Shown piece by piece: positions 1-5,599 of a DNA stretch of 14,580 nt. The translations under genes and the position numbers were made by a program. Each line of letters starts with the position of its first letter. The stretch's first letter is position 1. Under the pieces are notes generated by a model that searched no databases, was not told the DNA's origin, and saw nothing but the letters and a program-made list of their open reading frames with translations. This stretch comes from DATJNI01 sp035508275 (GTDB lineage Bacteria; Patescibacteriota; Saccharimonadia; Saccharimonadales; UBA4665): assembly GCA_035508275.1 (NCBI GenBank), contig DATJNI010000003.1, positions 1 through 14,580 of the forward strand, in the 5' to 3' direction.

Positions 1-533
1 AGAGTGTTACTTCTGAGCTCATTTCTGGTTGGCCTATCTCCGTTAGCCTCAATTAGACGTATAAGATGTCGCCTGTTATTGAGGTCAATAGAAGTGTTGA
101 TCAGATTGAGCTTGTCAGCTCTTTTAATTAGCTCTTCAAGCTTTAAGGTGTTTAACTTCTTTCGTAATTTACTGGGTGGCAGAAAGCTGTAGTTGTATAG
201 AAGGCCGTCGATATACAGTCCGCTGCCTCCAACCATTATTGGTAGTTTACCCCTGTTAGATATGTCTGCAATCGCCTTGGTCGCTAATTTCTTGAATTCT
301 GCTGCGTTGAACATTGCATCAGGTTCAATAACATCTAGAAGATGGTGTTTTATGCTTCTTCTATCTTGAGGAGTAGGTTTAGCCGTACCTATGTCTACGC
401 CTTTGCGCACTGTCCAAGAATCGGCACAAATAATTTCGCCATTAAAGTATTCAGCTAGTTTCATCCCTAAACCGCTCTTACCAGAACAAGTTGGACCAAC
501 GATTACTACTAGTGGCGTTAGTTTTCTGGCCAC
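1..533 (-). CDS. miaA: tRNA dimethylallyltransferase MiaA (3' end cut by window edge)
   Basis: Transfers a dimethylallyl group to A37 of tRNAs reading UNN codons. Translated from the sequence: the N-terminal P-loop GPTCSGKS follows a hydrophobic strand (PLVVIV), then the family motif DIGTAKP, then HHLLDV, then the conserved PIMVGGSGLYIDGLL stretch. About 177 residues are present of the usual ~300, and the gene runs off the left edge. The start is taken as GTG at 533; TTG at 536 is also possible. A Shine-Dalgarno-like AAGGA lies about 9 nt upstream, inside the preceding alkyltransferase-like gene, whose stop overlaps this gene by 16 nt, so translation is probably coupled. Odd point: the segment usually written DSxxxY reads DSWTVR here, so the conserved Tyr is replaced by Arg. 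Family assignment is secure. Confidence 0.93.
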   Translation of the reverse strand, partial: MARKLTPLVVIVGPTCSGKSGLGMKLAEYFNGEIICADSWTVRKGVDIGTAKPTPQDRRSIKHHLLDVIEPDAMFNAAEFKKLATKAIADISNRGKLPIMVGGSGLYIDGLLYNYSFLPPSKLRKKLNTLKLEELIKRADKLNLINTSIDLNNRRHLIRLIEANGDRPTRNELRSNT

Positions 534-832
534 CAAATTAGTTCCTTAATATTGACTTTTAACTCTTTAGAAACCGTGACACCATCCTTTTCCAGTGCAG
601 CCTTGTGACCAAGCCGTCCACCAGGATAGCCGGATGCCAATCCACCACTTTTATTAACCACCCTTTGCCAAGGTAAATTCGGATCACCGAAGTGTGCGAG
701 ACCGCCTACCTGCCTAGCGGCTCTTGGCTTGCCGCAAATTGCGGCTAGCTGCCCGTAAGTCATAACTCGTCCTGGTGGGATGGTGGATACTACTTCCTCG
801 ACAAGTACTCTAAATTTTGGCAGGTTGTCCAT
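518..832 (-). CDS. Alkyltransferase-like protein (ATL), MGMT fold without the reactive Cys
   Basis: A 104-residue protein with the DNA-binding domain of O6-alkylguanine-DNA alkyltransferases. Visible landmarks are IPPGRVMTYGQLA (residues 18-30, winged-helix region), RAARQVGGL (37-45, region of the arginine finger) and the active-site segment PWQRVVN (54-60). In true MGMT this segment is PCHRV with the alkyl-accepting Cys; here Trp55 replaces it, which defines the ATL family. ATLs bind O6-alkylguanine without repairing it and, in studied cases, hand the lesion to nucleotide excision repair. Gln56 replaces the usual His. The gene starts 13 nt after the thrS stop without an evident Shine-Dalgarno and overlaps miaA by 16 nt, so it is the middle gene of a compact operon. 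Confidence 0.88.
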   Translation of the reverse strand: MDNLPKFRVLVEEVVSTIPPGRVMTYGQLAAICGKPRAARQVGGLAHFGDPNLPWQRVVNKSGGLASGYPGGRLGHKAALEKDGVTVSKELKVNIKELIWWPEN

Positions 833-845
833 AAGACCATCAATT

Positions 846-2687
846 TTATATGGAAGACTTCAAGACTCGGGTTTTAGCTTCGTTAGCTACTGTCTTTAAG
901 AAATCTTCACTAGTCAAAGATCTTTCACCCTCTTTAACGTTCAAGTCAGATCTTATCCTCGGAGTAACTTGATTGGATTTTATTTCTTTTTCGCCTATCA
1001 CTACGACGTATGGGACTTTGTAGACTTCAGCAGATCGTATTTTCTTACCGACCGACTCGTTATCATTGTCTAGGATCACCCTCAATCCATGCTTTTTAGC
1101 CATTGCAACGATCTTATCGGCGTATTGAAGCGTTTCGTCTTCCTGGTTGACAGTTATTAGGCGTACTTGCTCAGGTGCTAGCCATACCGGGAACTTGCCA
1201 GCTGTATGTTCAATGTAAACACCCATGAATCTCTCGATTGACCCCAGTAGCGCAAAGTGCACCATGACTGGGGTTTTATCGTGCCCATCTTGGTCGGTAT
1301 AGACTAACTTGAATCTTCCAGGCTGAACAAAGTCTAACTGAGGTGTCGCTACCTGAATCTCTCGACCTATGGCATCTGTTGCTAGAAAGTCTATTTTTGG
1401 TCCATAAAAGGCAGCTTCGCCTTCCGCTATCTTGTATTCAAGCTCGCTTTCTTCTACGACTTCCTTGAGAATTGCTTGGGCCTTATCCCAGAGCTCTTTG
1501 TCCCCCAAGTAGTTGTTAGAGTCGTCTCTATATGAAAGCCTCACCTTGAGAGGCAAATCCAGAGCCATATAGAAGGTTTTAACGTTTTCTATTAATGTCT
1601 TTAGCACGTCTTTGATTTGGTCTGGCGTGCAGAACGTATGGCTGTCGTCTTGGGTGATAGATCGAACCCTAGAGAGGCCAAGAAGTTCTCCTGCCTTTTC
1701 GTCCCTGTAATCTGTGGTTGTTTCCATGTACTTAATTGGAAGGTCTTTATAGCTTCTTGGTCTCGAGGCGTAAATTTGCTGGTGATGTGGGCAATTCATT
1801 GGTTTTAGTACCAGTTGGTCTTTAGTCTCCTGGCTTTCTACCTTTAGCCATTCATCGCCAAACTTTTCCCAGTGACCAGATACTTCATATAGTTCCTTTT
1901 TTGCCAGATGAGGTGTCCAGATCTTTTGGTAGCCAATAGCTTCTCGTAGATCCTGAGAAAATCTATTTAACTCTTCCCTGATCACTGTACCTCTAGGAGT
2001 AAAAAGTGGTAGGCCAGAACCGACCAATGGGGATATAAGGAATAGGTCGAGTTCCTGCCCTAGACGACGGTGGTCTCGCTTTTGCGCTTCTTCGAGATGG
2101 TGGAGATACTTATTGAGCTCATCTTCGGTATTAAACGCTAGACCATATATTCTTTGAAGCTGTTTATTCTTCTCATTGCCACGCCAGTAGGCTCCGGACA
2201 CCCTGTAAAGTTTGAAAGCGCCAACTTTACCGGTAGATGCAACTTGTGGACCCTTACATAAATCAATGAAGTCGCCATTTTGATAAAACGACACGCTGCT
2301 TACGGCAGACTCTCCGCCCGTAAAAGTACCTAGTTCTTCAGGGTTGAGATCCTTTTTAAGAGTTGTGCCTGATCTTTTCAGATCGTTAAGAAGCTCTTCT
2401 TTGTATGGCTGATTGCTAGTTTTAGCCCAATTTATGGCTTCATCTATAGGCGTTTCACTCTTTACAAATGGTTGGTCCTCGCTAATTATGCCCTTCATCA
2501 GCTTCTCTATCTCCGGGAAATCGTCTTCTGATAGCTTTTCATCACCTATGTCGACGTCATAGTAGAAACCGTTGTCAACGGCAGGACCGACACCAAACAT
2601 AGCTTTAGGCCACTTTTTCTTGATAGCTGCAGCCATTATATGAGCTAGGCTGTGCCTCATTGCCGTTAAGTCGTTGTCTACTGCCAT
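846..2687 (-). CDS. thrS: Threonyl-tRNA synthetase lacking the N-terminal TGS domain
   Basis: Charges tRNA-Thr with threonine. The protein has 613 residues and begins directly with the editing domain: RHSLAH (11-16, HxxxH) and IDLCKGPQ (141-148). The usual ~60-residue TGS domain is absent. The class II catalytic core follows: motif 2 with R328, the zinc ligands C299 (MNCP), H350 (DDSHTF) and H477 (MVHFALLGS), motif 3 with R486, then the C-terminal anticodon-binding domain (from about 500, including VPYVVVIGEKE). Odd point: the editing-site CxxxH motif ends in Gln148 where E. coli has His186. The start ATG has AGAGGT seven nt upstream. The leader carries a T-box element. It is the first gene of a thrS-ATL-miaA operon with a 13-nt gap to the next gene. 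Confidence 0.97.
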   Translation of the reverse strand: MAVDNDLTAMRHSLAHIMAAAIKKKWPKAMFGVGPAVDNGFYYDVDIGDEKLSEDDFPEIEKLMKGIISEDQPFVKSETPIDEAINWAKTSNQPYKEELLNDLKRSGTTLKKDLNPEELGTFTGGESAVSSVSFYQNGDFIDLCKGPQVASTGKVGAFKLYRVSGAYWRGNEKNKQLQRIYGLAFNTEDELNKYLHHLEEAQKRDHRRLGQELDLFLISPLVGSGLPLFTPRGTVIREELNRFSQDLREAIGYQKIWTPHLAKKELYEVSGHWEKFGDEWLKVESQETKDQLVLKPMNCPHHQQIYASRPRSYKDLPIKYMETTTDYRDEKAGELLGLSRVRSITQDDSHTFCTPDQIKDVLKTLIENVKTFYMALDLPLKVRLSYRDDSNNYLGDKELWDKAQAILKEVVEESELEYKIAEGEAAFYGPKIDFLATDAIGREIQVATPQLDFVQPGRFKLVYTDQDGHDKTPVMVHFALLGSIERFMGVYIEHTAGKFPVWLAPEQVRLITVNQEDETLQYADKIVAMAKKHGLRVILDNDNESVGKKIRSAEVYKVPYVVVIGEKEIKSNQVTPRIRSDLNVKEGERSLTSEDFLKTVANEAKTRVLKSSI

Positions 2688-2704
2688 TATCTACCTCTTA
2701 TAAA

Positions 2705-2868
2705 GTAAAAATGCGCCGTATAGATATAATTTCAATCCATAATCTGCGCATTTCGGGCCCTTTAAGGGCGGTTCCACCGAAATATTGTACTCTTCCCTGT
2801 TACGTTATCGTACGTATCCGGGCCTATCCCACGAAGCTCCCAGGTTGGTTAGTCCTAGTCCGCGCTTA
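2705..2868 (-). promoter_or_regulatory. T-box riboswitch (thrS leader)
   Basis: RNA leader between the thrS promoter and the thrS Shine-Dalgarno. The antiterminator is textbook: helix A1 UUUCGG (2782-2777) with CCGAAA (2756-2751), the 7-nt T-box bulge UGGAACC (2776-2770), and helix A2 GCCC (2769-2766), loop UUAAA, GGGC (2760-2757). In known T-boxes UGGN of this bulge pairs with the NCCA end of uncharged tRNA. Upstream, a short hairpin CUAGG (2858-2854)/CCUGG (2844-2840) shows ACUAACCAA in its loop, containing Thr codon ACC followed by A. A second hairpin, UACGU/ACGUA, has ACGAUA in its loop, so ACG is an alternative specifier. The 5' part is much shorter than a classical Stem I. The T-box call is strong; the specifier assignment is inference. 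Confidence 0.85.
2707..2753 (-). terminator. Terminator hairpin competing with the T-box antiterminator
   Basis: AAATGCGC (2753-2746) pairs with GCGCATTT (2716-2709), and the 3' arm runs into a five-T tract. A smaller AGAT/ATCT helix can form inside the large loop. The 5' arm reuses the A1 3' strand of the antiterminator (GAAAT at 2754-2750), so the two structures exclude each other, as expected for T-box transcription attenuation. The thrS Shine-Dalgarno lies downstream and outside the hairpin. Confidence 0.68.
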
Positions 2869-2874
2869 ACGATT

Positions 2875-2902
2875 ATTATAGTCGACTGTCTATAGAAAGC
2901 AA
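2875..2902 (-). promoter_or_regulatory. Promoter of the thrS operon
   Basis: Perfect -10 TATAAT (2880-2875) with a modest -35 TTGCTT (2902-2897, 16-nt spacer) or TTTGCT (17-nt spacer). The predicted start near 2868 gives a leader of about 180 nt, which fits the T-box element. The -35 region abuts the T tract of the upstream terminator. Confidence 0.65.
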
Positions 2903-3006
2903 AAAGCGATTGAATGACCTCGCAAATCATTCAACCGCCTAAGTGCCGTTTGGCGAGACAAAACAATCTCGTCAAAACTTCACCTGTAACGAAGTACTAT
3001 AGCAGG
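2899..3006 (-). ncRNA. Candidate small RNA of about 108 nt
   Basis: A perfect -10 TATAAT (3018-3013) and the terminator at 2938-2901 bracket a region with no open reading frame of note. The predicted RNA contains hairpin ACUUC/GAAGU (2995-2991 with 2981-2977, 9-nt loop), hairpin CGAGA/UCUCG (2971-2967 with 2958-2954, 8-nt loop) and the terminator stem. No convincing -35 is seen. I find no match to the conserved cores of SRP RNA, tmRNA or RNase P RNA. The RNA is inferred from promoter plus terminator plus secondary structure; it could also be the end of an unrecognised longer transcript. Confidence 0.45.
2901..2938 (-). terminator. Strong intrinsic terminator upstream of thrS
   Basis: On the minus strand, GCGGTTGAATGA (2938-2927) pairs with TCATTCAATCGC (2917-2906): 12 bp with one G-U pair, 9-nt loop, followed directly by TTTTT. 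This is the best-formed terminator on the minus strand here. It must end a transcript that starts between tRNA-Val and this point, where there is no protein gene. Confidence 0.85.
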
Positions 3007-3019
3007 GTTAGTATTATAT

Positions 3020-3072
3020 GGCTAGCCAATTTATGCTGTAATTTGCACACTTTTTAGTGGGGAAAACTAGCC
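3020..3072. repeat. Nested inverted repeat between divergent transcription units
   Basis: Outer arms GGCTAG (3020-3025) and CTAGCC (3067-3072) enclose an inner CACT-TTTT-AGTG hairpin (3048-3059). The repeat starts one base upstream of the -10 of the candidate minus-strand RNA and covers its -35 region, so it could be an operator. It may also be chance; the outer arms are 41 nt apart. Confidence 0.3.
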
Positions 3073-3105
3073 TGTCCTTTTATATCAAATATGGTAAAGC
3101 CAAAT

Positions 3106-3134
3106 TTAACTATCTCTTCTCTTTTATATATAAT
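3106..3134 (+). promoter_or_regulatory. Promoter of tRNA-Val
   Basis: Perfect -10 TATAAT (3129-3134) with TTAACT (3106-3111) 17 nt upstream as a partial -35. The predicted start is about 13 nt before the mature tRNA 5' end. Confidence 0.6.
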
Positions 3135-3154
3135 ACTGTCTGTTAGAAAATTAA

Positions 3155-3231
3155 GGGCGATTAGCTCATTTGGTTAGAGCGCTACGTCGACATCGTAGAG
3201 GTGACAGGTTCGAGTCCTGTATCGCCCACCA
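3155..3231 (+). tRNA. tRNA-Val(GAC) with C33
   Basis: Complete cloverleaf: acceptor GGGCGAT/ATCGCCC, D-stem GCTC/GAGC, anticodon stem CTACG/CGTAG, T-arm ACAGG-TTCGAGT-CCTGT, discriminator A and encoded CCA. The 7-nt anticodon loop is TCGACAT, giving anticodon GAC. Position 33, almost always U, is C here. It has its own promoter; the next downstream terminator is 210 nt away. Confidence 0.93.
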
Positions 3232-3264
3232 TTATTCCAGTTAGATTGATACATCGCTAAATTA

Positions 3265-3293
3265 TTGACTCCCTCAAGCTTTTTTGATAGAGT
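3265..3293 (+). promoter_or_regulatory. Possible promoter downstream of tRNA-Val
   Basis: TTGACT (3265-3270), 17-nt spacer, TAGAGT (3288-3293). The -35 matches 5/6 and the -10 4/6. It would start a transcript near 3300 that ends at the terminator at 3441-3475. Confidence 0.4.
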
Positions 3294-3299
3294 TACTCA

Positions 3300-3475
3300 G
3301 TTAAACAGGAAGTTTTGGTATCAGAAATAGTAGCGCTTTAGACGACTTTAAGTTATTTTACGAAGAGCTAATTTCGACTAAACCATTCAATAATAGAATA
3401 AGAAGAATCAGGCATATCGCCCCTTCTAAATAAGTAAGTAGGCTAGTTATTTTAAGATAGCTAGTCTCTTTTTAT
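3300..3475 (+). ncRNA. Candidate structured RNA of about 175 nt between tRNA-Val and nrdR
   Basis: This stretch has no usable open reading frame in any plus-strand frame but can fold extensively. A rod-like stem pairs TGGT (3316-3319) with ACCA (3382-3385), GAAAT (3324-3328) with ATTTC (3371-3375) and TAGC (3331-3334) with GCTA (3367-3370). A second hairpin pairs AGAAG (3401-3405) with CTTCT (3423-3427) and GGC with GCC inside it. The terminator at 3441-3475 follows. A possible promoter lies at 3265-3293. The alternative is that this is only the long 3' trailer of the tRNA-Val transcript. I do not recognise a known RNA family. Confidence 0.4.
3441..3475 (+). terminator. Intrinsic terminator before nrdR
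   Basis: GGCTAGTTAT (3441-3450) pairs with ATAGCTAGTC (3457-3466) over 10 bp with two G-U pairs and a 6-nt loop, followed by TCTTTTTAT. It separates the tRNA-Val/candidate RNA unit from nrdR and rules out a nrdR start at 3475. Confidence 0.85.
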
Positions 3476-3528
3476 TGCTTTATCCCCTATTTAGAAATTC
3501 TTTTCCACTAGACATTTCTATAGCTGGG

Positions 3529-3544
3529 TGTCAATATGTTGACA
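3529..3544 (+). promoter_or_regulatory. Perfect 16-bp palindrome at the nrdR start, NrdR-box-like core
   Basis: TGTCAATATGTTGACA is a perfect inverted repeat (6-bp arms, 4-nt centre) whose last base is the A of the nrdR ATG. Its core CAATATGTTG fits 9 of 10 positions of the published NrdR-box core (CwAtATaTwG), though the outer trinucleotides differ from the usual ACA/TGT. It could be an autoregulatory operator, or an RNA hairpin hiding the start codon. No second box is seen at the usual ~30-nt spacing. Confidence 0.45.
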
Positions 3545-3939
3545 TGGTTTGTTATAGTTGTGGTGGTTCAACTTCCGTCGTAAACTCAAGATTTAAAAAC
3601 AGAAGTGCTAGGGTATGGCGAAGGCGTCTGTGTAATGACTGTGGTACTTTATTCACGACCATAGAGGGCGTTCTCTATAAAGACGTGGCTGTAGTTAAGG
3701 ACTCTAGTGGCAAACTAGCACCTTTCTCGAGAGACAGCCTGTTCGTTAGCATATTAAGTAGCTTAAGCCATCGCAGAAGCCCTGTAGACGATGCAGGAGA
3801 TATAACTGCCACGATTATCGCTAAACTGTTTAAAAACGGCTTTAAGAGCCCTTTAAACACCTCTCAGATAAGACAGACCGCTCTTATTACTCTTAACCGT
3901 TTCGATAAAACAGCCGCCGTATACTACGACGCCCATTAG
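3544..3939 (+). CDS. nrdR: Transcriptional repressor NrdR
   Basis: Zinc-finger plus ATP-cone repressor of ribonucleotide reductase genes, which senses ATP/dATP balance. With the start at ATG 3544 the protein has 131 residues. The zinc ribbon has C3, C6, C30 and C33, with the basic stretch WRRRLCNDCG. The ATP-cone follows: FTTIE (37-41), VAVVKDSSGKLAPFSRDSL, then helices to the end. The family is usually 140-160 residues; this one is slightly short at the C-terminus. An in-frame ATG at 3475 is rejected because it lies in the terminator T tract and adds 23 residues without similarity. No good Shine-Dalgarno precedes 3544. It is the only plus-strand protein gene, and its 3' end overlaps the convergent glycosyltransferase gene by 47 bp. 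Confidence 0.9.
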   Translation: MVCYSCGGSTSVVNSRFKNRSARVWRRRLCNDCGTLFTTIEGVLYKDVAVVKDSSGKLAPFSRDSLFVSILSSLSHRRSPVDDAGDITATIIAKLFKNGFKSPLNTSQIRQTALITLNRFDKTAAVYYDAH

Positions 3940-5575
3940 AGTCATCCCTAGATGGATCGGCAACAGTGGAGATTTTCTTGCCTGACTCTGTAATTGTTGT
4001 CTTCTCCGTTACGTCGAATTTACTTAGATACTTCTTAAACATTAGTCTAGTTTGAGAGTTAAAGGCTGCAAGACTACCATAAGCCACGCTAGTTACAGGA
4101 AGCAGCACCCACTGCAGTAGCATTAATACCGACCTATGCCTCTTATATCTAGCTGGTCTGGGTGGCAGAGTAACCAAGCAAACGTAGAGGGTTATAAGTA
4201 GTCCTGCTAAACCCAGTCTTTGGACACGACTTACAATTAAGGGCAACTGGTTGGCTGCCAGGTTCTGTGGACTAATTAACGGGGGTATAAAGGCAGCAAA
4301 ATAGACTATTAACGGCCCGGTCGCCCAGGTGACATGGCTTTCAAGGGTTCTTAACATCTTAGCTAACACGTCCGCTTTAGGTATCTTATTCTTATGCCAG
4401 AAGCCCTTATCGGCTATGTAGGCTACATCTGATGCACCATATGTCCATCTTCTTAGCTGTATAAACTGAGCTTTAAGGGTTTTTGTGTAACCTTCCGCAA
4501 GCACTGCGTCTTGATAAATGGGTATGCTAAAGGGATATACTCTGTAGTCTCCATCATAACGAAAATATGATCGCCAGAATTGATGTCCATCCTCCACCAC
4601 CGTTCTGGTACTCCAAAAGTCGGTTTCAATCAGGGATTGCAAGGGTTGAGCGTGCGCCGAGAAGTTTCTCGATAGATGCGGTCTTTGGGTGTTGACGATG
4701 TAAAAGAGATTGTTACCGGTAGCTATGACCCTCATCATAGTTGGTGCATCCCAAATGTTATTGGTATACATAGCTACGGGTTGATAAGACGCTCTTAGTG
4801 GATTTGGTACGACACAGTAAAGATAACTAAGTGCGGCAAAATACCTTCTGTCCACTCTATTATCTGAATCTAGCGTAGTTACTAATACTTTTTTGGGATC
4901 TATCTTCTCTTTTGCTATGTATTTAGCAAGCTTTCTGCCAGCACATGTAATGTTCGACCCTTTACCAATAACTTCATTCGGTACATTTGCAGGGTGTTTG
5001 ACAGCCTCAGCATATTGAAACTTGTCTTTATACTCCTCCAAGAGCTGCATAACTCTTTCTTCAGCCGGCTTACCTGCTCTACCCTCGTAAGCTATAAAAA
5101 GTATTATTCGCTTTGAGTCAAAGTTAGAGTTTAGAACTGCTTGAATCGTTGGCTCTAAGACTTCTCGGCTCTCATTAACAGTGGCTATGATAACCGCGTG
5201 TGTAAGCTCCTTAGGCCTAAAGTCGTACTTCCTAGTTCCTAATCTTTTCAAGTTTTTATAATGCCACTTGGGCCTTTCTATCTGCTTATCTGTAACCTGA
5301 CCGTTATCTATGTCCTCTGCCAGAGCATTCCAGTCTAGTTTCAACTGATGACGCATATTAATGTAGCCAGCAATACCCCTAATGGCGTAGCCGAGAGCCC
5401 TGACAAAGAAGACCAACAGATAAAAGATAATAAAAAAGACCGCCAGAGTAACATCGATTAAAGCTAGAATAAACGGCAAAAGAAGAAGTGTGTAACTTAA
5501 AAACCCAGGGAGTATTTCAAAAAACCGATAATGACCTTTTCTATCCTTCTCCAGGGGTATTTCTAAGTCGGTCAT
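3893..5575 (-). CDS. Membrane-embedded family 2 glycosyltransferase
   Basis: Likely transfers sugar from a nucleotide sugar to a lipid or polysaccharide acceptor at the inner face of the membrane. The 560-residue protein has an N-terminal hydrophobic hairpin (about 22-60), a cytosolic GT-A domain and three C-terminal membrane segments (about 418-436, 452-471, 484-503). Catalytic signatures are in order: HAVIIATVNESREVL (126-140), TTLDSDNRVD (233-242, DxD-type metal site), VVEDG (326-330, general base) and QLRRW (373-377, the QxxRW motif of processive GT2 enzymes). The tail beyond 520 is polar. A Shine-Dalgarno AAGGGGG lies 5-11 nt upstream of the ATG. It follows a small membrane protein gene by 24 nt, probably as one operon. 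The acceptor is unknown; cellulose/hyaluronan-synthase-like polymerisation is possible but not shown. Confidence 0.85.
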   Translation of the reverse strand: MTDLEIPLEKDRKGHYRFFEILPGFLSYTLLLLPFILALIDVTLAVFFIIFYLLVFFVRALGYAIRGIAGYINMRHQLKLDWNALAEDIDNGQVTDKQIERPKWHYKNLKRLGTRKYDFRPKELTHAVIIATVNESREVLEPTIQAVLNSNFDSKRIILFIAYEGRAGKPAEERVMQLLEEYKDKFQYAEAVKHPANVPNEVIGKGSNITCAGRKLAKYIAKEKIDPKKVLVTTLDSDNRVDRRYFAALSYLYCVVPNPLRASYQPVAMYTNNIWDAPTMMRVIATGNNLFYIVNTQRPHLSRNFSAHAQPLQSLIETDFWSTRTVVEDGHQFWRSYFRYDGDYRVYPFSIPIYQDAVLAEGYTKTLKAQFIQLRRWTYGASDVAYIADKGFWHKNKIPKADVLAKMLRTLESHVTWATGPLIVYFAAFIPPLISPQNLAANQLPLIVSRVQRLGLAGLLITLYVCLVTLPPRPARYKRHRSVLMLLQWVLLPVTSVAYGSLAAFNSQTRLMFKKYLSKFDVTEKTTITESGKKISTVADPSRDDSNGRRSIRRLFYRNG

Positions 5576-5599
5576 TAATGCCCCCTTAATTCCTTTTGC

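Noticed and set aside
1617..1808. Plus-strand open frame inside thrS, and similar frames inside the LCP, NRAMP and EamA genes
   Set aside because: They lie fully within well-supported minus-strand genes and show no recognisable protein features.
2899..3006. Identification of the candidate minus-strand RNA as SRP (4.5S) RNA
   Set aside because: The conserved domain IV core (GGAAGCAGC-type sequence) is absent.
3221..3422. Short repeat TATCGCCC at the tRNA-Val 3' end and again near 3415-3422 as att sites of an inserted element
   Set aside because: Only eight bases match, there is no gene between them, and the second copy is part of a local hairpin.
3475..3543. In-frame ATG at 3475 as the start of nrdR
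   Set aside because: It falls in the T tract of the terminator at 3441-3475, and the added 23 residues do not belong to the NrdR family, whose zinc finger starts at residue 1-3.
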